Source of the DNA: Salinilacustrithrix sp003476595 | GTDB lineage: Bacteria; Actinomycetota; Acidimicrobiia; Acidimicrobiales; Salinilacustritrichaceae | Length of the DNA: 64,000 nucleotides | Direction: 5' to 3' | Assembly: GCA_963972525.1 (NCBI GenBank) | Contig: CAXAUZ010000001.1 | Location: 1 to 64,000 of the forward strand | Part shown: in pieces, positions 34,425-42,028 of the stretch | Layout of the letters: the number at the start of each line of letters is the position of its first letter | Numbering within the stretch: position 1 is the stretch's first letter | Notes under the pieces: generated by a model | Seen by the model: only the letters and a program-made list of their open reading frames with translations | What the model was told of the DNA's origin: nothing | Database searches by the model: none | Translations under genes and position numbers: made by a program

Positions 34425-35099
34425 TCACTTGCCGAAGCCTCCGCCGCCGCCACGGAAGCCGCCGATCCCGCCCCGGGAGCGGGCGCGGGTGTCGAAGTCG
34501 TCCAAGGTCCCGGACCAGCCCGGGAGCAGCAGGATCGACGGGAAGCGACGGGTGGCGGCGCGGTTGTCGTCGAACACGACGACCTCGGAGCCGTCGGCCA
34601 CGGGCTGGATTGCCACGGTGGCCTCCTCGTAGAGCAGGAAGATCGATCCGCCGGAGGAGTCCCGTTGGCTCGGCGCCCGCACGGACTGGATCTGGTCGGC
34701 GACCGCGCTGGGCACGGCACCGGGCGCCGGGAACGTGGTGGTCTCCCCCGCGCCGGTGTCGGGTGGGCGCTGGTCGCGGGGTCCGGTGACCGGCAGGGCG
34801 TCGATCGAGGCGATGAGGTCGTCGGCCGACAGGTCGCTGGCGCCGATCGATCCGATGAAGGAGGACAGCAGCATGATGAAGACGACGATGGCGATGATCA
34901 CGCCGATGCCGGTCGAGCCGCAGCCGCTGCACCCGGCGCCGGTGGCCATCGGCGGACGGGCCCGCGGCGTGTAGTCCCAGCTCTTCCATGCATCCCACGC
35001 ACCGGGCGCGTCGGTCGGGTCGCCCGAGCCGGCGGACCACCCCCGCCACGCGTCCCACGGGTCCGGCTGGTCGGGGCCGCCGCCGGGAACGTCGCTCAC
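34425..35099 (-). CDS. DUF4247 membrane protein
   Basis: 224 residues. Trp/Asp-rich cytosolic N-terminus (DPWDAWRGWSAGSG, AWDAWKSWDYTP), a Cys-containing GAGCSGCGSTG just before one membrane helix (IGVIIAIVVFIMLLSSFIG), then an extracytosolic domain with SGGSIFLLYEEATVAI and a Gly-rich C-terminus (GGFRGGGGGFGK). The latter half matches DUF4247 as I recognise it. GTG 35099 overlaps the stop of the DUF2617 gene (GTGA). Confidence 0.78.
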   Translation of the reverse strand: MSDVPGGGPDQPDPWDAWRGWSAGSGDPTDAPGAWDAWKSWDYTPRARPPMATGAGCSGCGSTGIGVIIAIVVFIMLLSSFIGSIGASDLSADDLIASIDALPVTGPRDQRPPDTGAGETTTFPAPGAVPSAVADQIQSVRAPSQRDSSGGSIFLLYEEATVAIQPVADGSEVVVFDDNRAATRRFPSILLLPGWSGTLDDFDTRARSRGGIGGFRGGGGGFGK

Positions 35100-35674
35100 G
35101 GGCGCACCACCTGCGTGCGGGTCCGCACCGCGTGGGGCCGCGCCCCCGGGTACAGGTGCCAGGTCTCCCAGCCGTCGGCCTCGACCCGGACCGACGTGAG
35201 CGCGTCGCGGTGCCCGGGGAAGGAGACCACGAGTGCGCCCTCGTCGTCGGCGCCCGAGCGGAGGTCGGCCGCGATGGCGGCCAGCGCCCCTGCGTCGAGG
35301 TCGGGGTGCTCGGCGCGGAACTCCAGGCGGTGGCCCCGGACCTCGTGGTCGGCCCGTGTGGGAAGGGGGTCGTCCGGGGTCGGCGAGACGCAGGCGACCT
35401 GCTCGGTGGCGAGGATGCCGTCGTCGTCGAGGAGGTGCACCCGGTGGGACGCGGCCAGCACCTCGACCACCACGGCGAGGCCGAGGGCGTCGAGAGTGCC
35501 GAAGAGGGTGCCGACGACGTCGAGGCCGGGCGTGCCGGCGAACCGCAGGACCAGGCCGTCCGCCGAGACGTCGGTGGTGCCGGGTCGATCGTCGAGCTGG
35601 AGGTGCAAGAACGCTCCGGTCGGGGCTGGCGGGCGGGCGGACGGTGCGCCGGCACCGTGGGGGATACGTACCAT
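35096..35674 (-). CDS. DUF2617-family protein
   Basis: 192 residues, soluble. Segments LVLRFAGTPGLDVVGTLFGT, VVVEVLAASHRVHL and HRLEFRAEHPDLDA fit the all-beta DUF2617 family of actinobacterial proteins that accompany SpeE/DUF350/DUF4247. First gene of the operon. ATG 35674 lies 7 bases from the divergent DUF4178 start, so the two promoters overlap the coding starts of each other's gene. Confidence 0.75.
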   Translation of the reverse strand: MVRIPHGAGAPSARPPAPTGAFLHLQLDDRPGTTDVSADGLVLRFAGTPGLDVVGTLFGTLDALGLAVVVEVLAASHRVHLLDDDGILATEQVACVSPTPDDPLPTRADHEVRGHRLEFRAEHPDLDAGALAAIAADLRSGADDEGALVVSFPGHRDALTSVRVEADGWETWHLYPGARPHAVRTRTQVVRP

Positions 35675-35681
35675 AGGCGCC

Positions 35682-36260
35682 GTGTTCGACCCTCGTGCTG
35701 ACCTGTCCCCCGGCCGCCGCGTCCGCATCGACGGCAAGCCCGGTTCGGTGCACGGCCTGCTGGATCTGGAGGAGGAGGGCGACCGCTGGCTCGAGGCGCT
35801 CGTGCACCTGGACGAGGGCCTGGCCCTGTGGCTGTCGGTCGAGTGGATGCCCACGCCGGTCGCCACCGTCTGGCTCCCGGTCCGGCCCACCGAGGTCGAT
35901 GGCGGACCGGGCGAGAAGCAGGTGCGCCTCGGCGGCACGAGCTTCGCCTTCTACGAGAACGGCACGGCCAGCTACCGGGCCACCGGCGAGACCGGCACCG
36001 AGCCGGCCGGCCGGGTCGACTACGTCGACTACGTGGCCGAGGACTCCCGGCGGGTCTCCTTCGAGCGCTACGGCGAGACCGGCGCCGGACGCCGCTCCAC
36101 CATGCTCACCGGCACGTGCCCCCAGTGCGGCGCGGCCTGGCAGCCGACCTCCACCGGCCACTGCACGTCCTGCGGGGTGAACCCCACCGTCGACGTCGGA
36201 GCCTGGGGGACCTGGGAGGTCTCCATCGGCATCCCGGCCACCGACGTCAGCGCGGCCTGA
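35682..36260 (+). CDS. DUF4178-domain protein with C-terminal zinc ribbon
   Basis: 192 residues. An all-beta region with LSPGRRVRIDGKPGSVHG and RWLEALVHLDEGLALWLSVE is typical of DUF4178; then GTCPQCGAAW and GHCTSCGVNP provide four zinc cysteines. GTG 35682 is 7 bases after TACCAT (35669-35674). Divergent from the DUF2617-DUF4247-DUF350-synthase operon, completing the five-gene set. Function unknown. Confidence 0.8.
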   Translation: MFDPRADLSPGRRVRIDGKPGSVHGLLDLEEEGDRWLEALVHLDEGLALWLSVEWMPTPVATVWLPVRPTEVDGGPGEKQVRLGGTSFAFYENGTASYRATGETGTEPAGRVDYVDYVAEDSRRVSFERYGETGAGRRSTMLTGTCPQCGAAWQPTSTGHCTSCGVNPTVDVGAWGTWEVSIGIPATDVSAA

Positions 36261-36269
36261 GCTGCCGCC

Positions 36270-37457
36270 TCAGAGACAGCTCCGCAGGGCGTCGATGAGG
36301 CCGCGGGTGCGGGGGTCGTTCGACAGCCCCGAGCTCATCTTGGACATGACGTAGCCGAAGCCGACCCCGTGGTCCGGGTCGCCGAAGCCGAGCGAGCCGC
36401 CCGCGCCGGGGTGGCCGAAGCTGCGCTCGCCGAGCAGCGGCGAGAAGTTGGACGTCAGCATGAAGCCGAGCCCGAAGCGGGTGGGCATGATCAGCACCTG
36501 GTCGCGGCCGCCGCTGTGCTCCGTGGTCGCCCGCTGCAGGGTGTCCTCGTCGAGCAGGCGGACCCCGTCGACCTCGCCGACGCAGGCCGCGTACATCTTG
36601 GCCAGCGAGCGGGCGTTGGTGACCCCGTTGGCCGCCGGGATCTGCGATGCCCGCACCTCGGGCAGGTTCCACGCCAGGCGTCCACCGCCGAGCAGGAAGG
36701 TGCCGTCGAGCATGAGCGCCCGGTTGGTGGTGCTGTTCGGATCGAGGAAGGCGGTGGCCAGGTCCTGCAGCAGCGGCAGGATCTCCGGGTCGAGGGAGGC
36801 CATGTCGAAGTCGTCCGCGCTCGGTCGGGACGGGACGAGCGGCACGACGCGGTCCTGCTGGTCGTCGGGCAGGCCGATCCAGAAGTCGAGCCCGAGCGGT
36901 CCGGCGACCTCCTCGGCGAAGAACTGCCCGATGGGGCGCCCGTCGATGCGGCGCACGACCTCGCCCACCAGCCAGCCGTAGGTGAGGGCGTGGTAGCCGT
37001 GGGCGGTGCCGGGCTCCCACAGGGGGGCCTGGGCGGCGAGGGCCTCGACGATGGGGGTGACCTGCAGGACCTCCTCGAGCGAGGGCGGGTCGTCGACCAC
37101 GGGCACGCCGGCCTGGTGGTCCAACAGCATGGCGATCGTGGTGCCCTCCTTGCCGGCCTGGCCGTACTCGGGCCACACGTCGGCGACGAGGGCGTCGGGG
37201 TCCAGCTCGCCGCGCTGGGCCAGCAGGTTGGCGCAGACCGCAGCGGCGCCCTTGGTGGTGGAGAACACCAGCTGGAGGGCGTCGGTGCCGTAGGGGGAGC
37301 CGCTCTCGTCGGCGGTCCCGCCGACGAGGTCGACCACGAGCTCGCCCTCGACGTAGACGGCCACGCCGGCGCCGAGCTCCCCGTGGGTCTCGAAGTTGTC
37401 GGCGAAGGCGTCTCGGACGGGCTCGAAGCCGTCCGCCACATGTCCGGAGATCGTCAT
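36270..37457 (-). CDS. Serine beta-lactamase-like hydrolase/esterase (EstB type)
   Basis: 395 residues of the beta-lactamase/class C penicillin-binding superfamily. Nucleophile motif LVFSTTKGAAA (S-x-x-K), second motif in GYHALTYGWLVGE (Y-x-x in place of Y-x-N), third motif GHPGAGGSLGF (H-x-G). No signal peptide, so cytosolic esterase or lipase is more likely than a lactamase. ATG 37457 is 6 bases after TAGCGT (37469-37464). The divergent phosphotransferase gene starts only 24 bases away. Confidence 0.87.
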   Translation of the reverse strand: MTISGHVADGFEPVRDAFADNFETHGELGAGVAVYVEGELVVDLVGGTADESGSPYGTDALQLVFSTTKGAAAVCANLLAQRGELDPDALVADVWPEYGQAGKEGTTIAMLLDHQAGVPVVDDPPSLEEVLQVTPIVEALAAQAPLWEPGTAHGYHALTYGWLVGEVVRRIDGRPIGQFFAEEVAGPLGLDFWIGLPDDQQDRVVPLVPSRPSADDFDMASLDPEILPLLQDLATAFLDPNSTTNRALMLDGTFLLGGGRLAWNLPEVRASQIPAANGVTNARSLAKMYAACVGEVDGVRLLDEDTLQRATTEHSGGRDQVLIMPTRFGLGFMLTSNFSPLLGERSFGHPGAGGSLGFGDPDHGVGFGYVMSKMSSGLSNDPRTRGLIDALRSCL

Positions 37458-37463
37458 GCCGGG

Positions 37464-37475
37464 ACGCTACACAGT
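37464..37475. promoter_or_regulatory. Back-to-back -10 elements of two divergent leaderless genes
   Basis: Minus-strand TAGCGT (37469-37464) and plus-strand CACAGT (37470-37475) abut. They are 6 and 5 bases from ATG 37457 (minus) and ATG 37481 (plus). Both -35 regions must then lie in the opposite gene's coding sequence. Confidence 0.45.
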
Positions 37476-37480
37476 GGCCA

Positions 37481-38539
37481 ATGGCACACGTGGAGGACCC
37501 GCCCGGCGTCGACCTCGAGGCGCTCCGGGCCTGGATGGACGACCGGGGCCTGGGGTCCGGGCCCCTGGAGGACGTCGAGCAGCTGGCCGGTGGCACCCAG
37601 AACGTGCTCGTCCGCTTCACCCGGAGCGGACGAGGCCACGTGCTGCGCCGGCCCCCGCTGCACAAGCGGGCGAACTCCGACGAGACGATGCGACGCGAAG
37701 CCCGCGTGCTGGCCGCCCTCGCCGGGTCCGACGTGCCGCACCCGGGCCTCATCGCTGCCTGCCCCGACTCCGACGTGCTGGGCGCCGCCTTCTACCTGAT
37801 GGAGCCCATCGAGGGCTTCAACCCGGCCAGCGGGCTGCCCGAGCCGCACCGCTCGGACCCGGCGATGCGCCGGTCCATGGGCTTCTCCATGGTCGATGCC
37901 ATCGCCGCCCTGGCCCTCGTCGACCACGAGGCCGTGGGGCTCGGCGACTTCGGCAAGCCCGACGGCTGGCTGGAGCGCCAGGTCCCGCGGTGGCGCCGCC
38001 AGCTGGACTCCTACGCCGAGCTCGACGGGTACCCGGGCCCCGACATCCCCGGCGTCGAGGAGGTCTCCGCCTGGCTGGAGGGCCACCGACCCGCCACCTG
38101 GCACCCGGGGATCATCCACGGCGACTTCCACTTCGCCAACGTGCTGGTCCGTCCCGACGCCCCCGACCTGGCCGCCATCGTCGACTGGGAGCTGTGCACC
38201 ATCGGGGACCCGCTGCTCGACCTCGGTCACCTGCTGTCCACGTGGCCACCGGAGGACGACGGGGGTGGCGCTGGTGCGGGCGCGGTCGGCGCCGGGATCA
38301 GCGGCCTCCCGACCAAGGCAGAGCTGGTCGCGCGCTACGCCGAGCGCACCGGGCGCGACACCGGCGACGTCGACTGGTACCACGCGCTCGCCGCCTACCG
38401 GCTCGGCATCATCCTCGAGGGCACCCACGCCCGAGCCTTCGCCGGCAAGGCCCCGAAGGAGATCGGCGACCTGCTCCACGCCACCACCGTCGGCCTCTTC
38501 GAGCGGGCCCTCACCGTCATCCACGAGGCAGCCGTCTGA
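37481..38539 (+). CDS. APH-family phosphotransferase (ACAD10-like kinase)
   Basis: 352 residues of the aminoglycoside-phosphotransferase/choline-kinase fold. ATP-binding strand region LAGGTQNVLVRFTRSG, catalytic loop GIIHGDFHFANVLVRPD (H-G-D-x5-N) and metal loop IVDWELCTIGDPLLDLGHLL. In bacteria that degrade fatty acids these ACAD10/11 N-domain-like kinases phosphorylate 4-hydroxyacyl-CoAs before dehydrogenation; the surrounding acyl-CoA genes fit, but substrate is inferred. Followed by a TetR regulator. Confidence 0.85.
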   Translation: MAHVEDPPGVDLEALRAWMDDRGLGSGPLEDVEQLAGGTQNVLVRFTRSGRGHVLRRPPLHKRANSDETMRREARVLAALAGSDVPHPGLIAACPDSDVLGAAFYLMEPIEGFNPASGLPEPHRSDPAMRRSMGFSMVDAIAALALVDHEAVGLGDFGKPDGWLERQVPRWRRQLDSYAELDGYPGPDIPGVEEVSAWLEGHRPATWHPGIIHGDFHFANVLVRPDAPDLAAIVDWELCTIGDPLLDLGHLLSTWPPEDDGGGAGAGAVGAGISGLPTKAELVARYAERTGRDTGDVDWYHALAAYRLGIILEGTHARAFAGKAPKEIGDLLHATTVGLFERALTVIHEAAV

Positions 38540-38605
38540 CCGAAGGGTGCTGAAGTGCGCACCTCGCGGATAGGGAGCACCCGTCGGCGGGCCCGATACG
38601 AGTGG

Positions 38606-39223
38606 ATGGCGCACATGGACCAGACGACCGAAGCAGAGAGCCGGGTGGACGGGCGGACGGCACGGCGCGACCGGAACCGCTTGGCGGTGCTGGACGCCGT
38701 CCTCGAGCTGTTCGAGGAGGGCAACCTGGATCCGGGCGTCCACGAGGTCGCCGACCGCTCCGGCGTGTCGCTGCGCTCGGTGTACCGCTACTTCGAGGAC
38801 CTCGACGAGCTCATCACCGCGGCCATCGACCGCCACCTCGAGCGCACCCGGCCGCTGTTCGACATCGAGCGCATCGGCGAGGGGCCCCTGCCCGAGCGCA
38901 TCAACCGCTTCACCGATCGCCGGCTGCGCCTCTTCGACGCCATGCGCGTGATCTACCGGGCGTCGCGCGTGCGGGCCGCCACCGACCCCCAGGTCCAGGC
39001 CGGCCTCATGGACACCTACCAGTGGCTCGGCGAGCAGGCCCACCAGATGTTCGCCCCCGAGCTGGAGCAGCTCGACGCGCCCGATGCCCGTCGGGACGCC
39101 CGCCACACGATCGACCTGCTGACCCAGTTCGACTCCCTCGAGCACCTCCGCCACCGCTGCGGGCTCGACCGGGACGAGGCCGCGGCCTACCTGCGGCGCA
39201 GCCTCGCCCGCATGTTCGCCTGA
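38606..39223 (+). CDS. TetR-family transcriptional regulator
   Basis: 205 residues from ATG 38606 (ATG 38615 and GTG 38555 are alternatives). The N-terminal helix-turn-helix is DPGVHEVADRSGVSLRSVYR then YFEDLDELI, typical TetR. The ligand-binding part is unremarkable. Sits between the kinase gene and the malyl-CoA lyase pair and may regulate either; no operator was found. Confidence 0.83.
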   Translation: MAHMDQTTEAESRVDGRTARRDRNRLAVLDAVLELFEEGNLDPGVHEVADRSGVSLRSVYRYFEDLDELITAAIDRHLERTRPLFDIERIGEGPLPERINRFTDRRLRLFDAMRVIYRASRVRAATDPQVQAGLMDTYQWLGEQAHQMFAPELEQLDAPDARRDARHTIDLLTQFDSLEHLRHRCGLDRDEAAAYLRRSLARMFA

Positions 39224-39286
39224 GCGGCCCGCAGCGTCGCCGAGAGGTTTCCGACGCCTCGGTGACCGACGGTACGGTCTCCCCCG

Positions 39287-40336
39287 ATGCGCAGCCCCAA
39301 AGACTTCTTCGCTCCCCTGGCCATCGGCGCCCCGGCGCCCCTGCGTGAGGTCCCGTTCCGGCCCTCGCGCAACATCCACTTCTTCCCGCCGGCGAACGAG
39401 AAGATGCGGTCCAAGGTGCCCGACATGGTCGCCACCTGTGACGTGCTGCTCGGGAACCTCGAGGACGCCGTCCCGGCATCGGACAAGGAAGCAGCCCGGG
39501 CCGGGCTGATCGAGGTCGGCCAGACCGTCGACTTCGGCGACACCCAGTTCTGGACCCGGGTGAACAGCCTCGACTCCCCCTGGGGCCTCGACGACCTGCT
39601 CGAGATCGTGCCCGCGATCGGCGACAAGCTCGACGTCATCATGATCCCCAAGGTCGAGGGCCCCGAGGACATCCACTACGTGGACCGCCTCCTCGCCCAG
39701 CTCGAGGCCAAGGCCGGCCTCACCGAGCCGCTCCTCATCCACGCCATCCTGGAGACGGCCCGGGGCGTCACCAACGTGGAGGCGATCTGCGCGGCGTCGC
39801 CCCGCATGCAGGGCCTGTCCCTCGGCCCGGCCGACCTGGCCGCCAACCGGCGCATGAAGACCACCCGCGTCGGCGGCGGCCACCCCGGGTACCTGGTGCG
39901 CACCGACCCCACCGGCGACGACCTCGAGGCCGGCCGCACCACCTACCAGCAGGACCTGTGGCACTACACGGTGGCCCGCATGGTCGACGCCTGCGCCTCG
40001 AACGGCATCTACGCCTACTACGGGCCCTTCGGCGACATCCGCGACACCGTCGGGTGCGAGGACCAGTTCCGCAACGCCTACCTGCTCGGCTGCGTCGGCG
40101 CCTGGTCGCTGCACCCGGTGCAGATCGACATCGCCAAGAAGGTGTTCTCCCCGCCGGTCGACGACGTCGTGCACGCCAAGCGCGTCGTGGAGGCCATGGG
40201 CGACGGCACCGGTGCGGTCATGCTCGACGGGAAGATGGAGGACGACGCCTCGGTGAAGCAGTGCCTGGTCGTGCTCGACCTGGCCACCCAGCTCGCCGAG
40301 CGCGACCCGGAGCTCAAGGAGGCCTACGGACTGTGA
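39287..40336 (+). CDS. L-malyl-CoA / beta-methylmalyl-CoA lyase (Chloroflexus type)
   Basis: 349 residues of the HpcH/HpaI-CitE superfamily. Several stretches match the long Chloroflexota-type lyase: IHFFPPANEKMRSKVP, VLLGNLEDAVPASDKEAARA, KLDVIMIPKVEGPEDIHYVD, MQGLSLGPADLAANRRMKTT, RVGGGHPGYLVRTDP and YGPFGDIRDTVGCEDQFRNA. It cleaves malyl-CoA to acetyl-CoA and glyoxylate and beta-methylmalyl-CoA to propionyl-CoA and glyoxylate. ATG 39287 lies 8 bases after TACGGT. GTGA overlap to the second lyase-like gene. May belong to glyoxylate/propionate assimilation. Confidence 0.87.
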   Translation: MRSPKDFFAPLAIGAPAPLREVPFRPSRNIHFFPPANEKMRSKVPDMVATCDVLLGNLEDAVPASDKEAARAGLIEVGQTVDFGDTQFWTRVNSLDSPWGLDDLLEIVPAIGDKLDVIMIPKVEGPEDIHYVDRLLAQLEAKAGLTEPLLIHAILETARGVTNVEAICAASPRMQGLSLGPADLAANRRMKTTRVGGGHPGYLVRTDPTGDDLEAGRTTYQQDLWHYTVARMVDACASNGIYAYYGPFGDIRDTVGCEDQFRNAYLLGCVGAWSLHPVQIDIAKKVFSPPVDDVVHAKRVVEAMGDGTGAVMLDGKMEDDASVKQCLVVLDLATQLAERDPELKEAYGL

Positions 40337-41220
40337 GCGCCACCGACGCCACACTGCGGCCCCGCCGCTCCGTGCTCTACATGCCGGGCGCCAACGAGCG
40401 CGCGCTCGAGAAGGCCAAGGGCCTCACCGCCGACGCGCTCATCCTCGACCTCGAGGACGCCGTCGCCCCCGACGCCAAGGCCGAGGCCCGCGACCGCGTG
40501 TGCGCCGCGGCCTCGTCCGGCGAGTACGGCATGCGCGAGATCGCCATCCGGGCCAACGGCCTCGACACGCAGTGGCACGCCGACGACGTGGCCGCCATCG
40601 CGAAGGCCGGCCCCGACGCCATCGTCATCCCCAAGATCAACTCGGTCGAGGACGTGCGGGCCATCGAGGCGGCGCTCGAGTCCGGCGGCGCACCGGAGAA
40701 GACCAAGATCTGGGCCATGGTCGAGACCCCGATCGCCATGCTCCACGCCGAGGAGATCGCCGGCTGCTCCGAGCGCCTCACCGTGCTCGTCATGGGCACC
40801 AACGACCTGGCCAAGGAGCTCCAGGCCCAGCACGTGCCCGGCCGCCAGCCGCTGCTCACCGGCCTCGGCCTGTGCCTGCTCGCGGCCCGCGCCACCGGCA
40901 AGGTCATCCTCGACGGCGTCTACAACGACATCAAGGACGACGCCGGCTTCCTCGCCGAGTGCCGCCAGGGCAAGGAGATGGGCTTCGACGGCAAGACCCT
41001 CATCCACCCGAGCCAGCTCGACCCGTGCAACGAGGTGTTCGCCCCCTCCGAGGACGAGGTCGCCTCCGCACGCGAGATCATCGCCGCCTTCGAGGAGGCC
41101 GAGCGCGAGGGCCGGGGCGTGGTCACCGTGAACGGCCGGATGATCGAGAACCTCCACGTCGACCAGGCCCGCCAGACCCTGGCCCAGGCCGAGGCCATCA
41201 CCGCCCTGCAGCAGGGCTGA
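40333..41220 (+). CDS. CitE-like CoA-ester lyase or malyl-CoA thioesterase
   Basis: 295 residues, same superfamily as its upstream neighbour but of the shorter CitE/Mcl2 type: RRSVLYMPGANERALEKAKG, LILDLEDAVAPDAKAEARDR, REIAIRANGLDT, IVIPKINSVEDV, WAMVETPIAMLHAEEIAG, FDGKTLIHPSQLDPCNEVF. In Rhodobacter a protein of this type (Mcl2) hydrolyses (3S)-malyl-CoA made by the lyase, so lyase plus thioesterase is the favoured reading; a citramalyl-CoA lyase is the alternative. GTG 40333 overlaps the previous stop. Confidence 0.85.
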   Translation: MSATDATLRPRRSVLYMPGANERALEKAKGLTADALILDLEDAVAPDAKAEARDRVCAAASSGEYGMREIAIRANGLDTQWHADDVAAIAKAGPDAIVIPKINSVEDVRAIEAALESGGAPEKTKIWAMVETPIAMLHAEEIAGCSERLTVLVMGTNDLAKELQAQHVPGRQPLLTGLGLCLLAARATGKVILDGVYNDIKDDAGFLAECRQGKEMGFDGKTLIHPSQLDPCNEVFAPSEDEVASAREIIAAFEEAEREGRGVVTVNGRMIENLHVDQARQTLAQAEAITALQQG

Positions 41221-41241
41221 GCCCACCCCTACCCTGCGGCC

Positions 41242-41955
41242 ATGGCTGCGCCGACCACCCCGACCGCCGTCGACTTCCACTTCGACGTCATGTGCCCGTT
41301 CGCCTACCAGACGTCACGGTGGATCCGGGCCGTGCGGGACCAGACCGACCTCGACATCACGTGGCGCTTCTTCTCCCTGGAGGAGATCAACCGCGCTGAC
41401 GGCAAGAAGCACCCGTGGGAGCGGGAGTGGTCCTACGGCTGGTCGATGATGCGCATCGGCGCCCTGCTCCGCCGGCGGGACATGGCCGAGCTCGATGCCT
41501 GGTACGAGCGGGCGGGGCGGGCCCTGCACGAGGAGGGCCACAAGCCCCACGACCCCGACGTCGCCCGCCACCTGCTCACCGAGATCGGCCTCGACCCCGG
41601 CCTGGTCGACGAGGCGATCGCCGACCCGACCACGCACGACGAGGTCCGGGCCGAGCACGACAAGGTCGTCGCCGCCGGCGGCTACGGCGTGCCGACGCTG
41701 TTCTTCCCCGACGGCCAGTGCTTCTTCGGGCCCGTCATCATCGATCCGCCCACCGAGGGCGATGCCGTGCTCCGCCTCTGGCACGCCGTCACCGCGTGGC
41801 TGGAGTTCCCCCACCTGTACGAGCTGCAGCGCCCCAAGACCGAGGCCGACGGCCGCTTCATCGCCCAGACGTTCAAGCCCTACCTCGAGGCCCGCGACTG
41901 GGTGAGCATCGACCGGGGCAAGGTCGTCGACCTCGACCGCATGGCCCGGGAGTGA
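41242..41955 (+). CDS. DsbA-like (Rv2466c-type) protein, Cys form
   Basis: 237 residues with a thioredoxin fold and helical insertion. VDFHFDVMCPFAYQTSRWIR is the N-terminal active site: one Cys in C-P-F-A, the resolving Cys being absent. GYGVPTLFFPDGQCFFGPVI carries the cis-Pro loop. The family includes the mycothiol-dependent nitroreductase Rv2466c (CPWC). A paralogue at 56667 has Sec-Pro-Trp-Cys at the same site. ATG 41242 is 6 bases after TACCCT (41230-41235). Convergent with the DNA glycosylase. Confidence 0.83.
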   Translation: MAAPTTPTAVDFHFDVMCPFAYQTSRWIRAVRDQTDLDITWRFFSLEEINRADGKKHPWEREWSYGWSMMRIGALLRRRDMAELDAWYERAGRALHEEGHKPHDPDVARHLLTEIGLDPGLVDEAIADPTTHDEVRAEHDKVVAAGGYGVPTLFFPDGQCFFGPVIIDPPTEGDAVLRLWHAVTAWLEFPHLYELQRPKTEADGRFIAQTFKPYLEARDWVSIDRGKVVDLDRMARE

Positions 41956-41960
41956 GCGGG

Positions 41961-42027
41961 GAACGAGCGGACCGATCGGTCCGTTCGTTCCACCCGGTGG
42001 AACGTCGGGACCGATCGGTCCGTTCGT
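41961..42027. terminator. Triple palindrome between convergent genes
   Basis: A 30-base near-perfect palindrome (41961-41990; arms GAACGAGCGGACCGA and TCGGTCCGTTCGTTC, one mismatch) is followed by GTTCCACC-C-GGTGGAAC (41987-42003) and a second copy of the central element. GGACCGATCGGTCCGTTCGT occurs at 41969-41988 and again at 42008-42027. All lie in the 73-base gap between tail-to-tail genes, so a bidirectional terminator is the simplest reading. Confidence 0.6.
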
Positions 42028-42028
42028 C

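Noticed and set aside
41961..42027. Terminal inverted repeats of a mobile element
   Set aside because: No transposase or target duplication is nearby; palindromes lie in a short convergent gap and fit a terminator.
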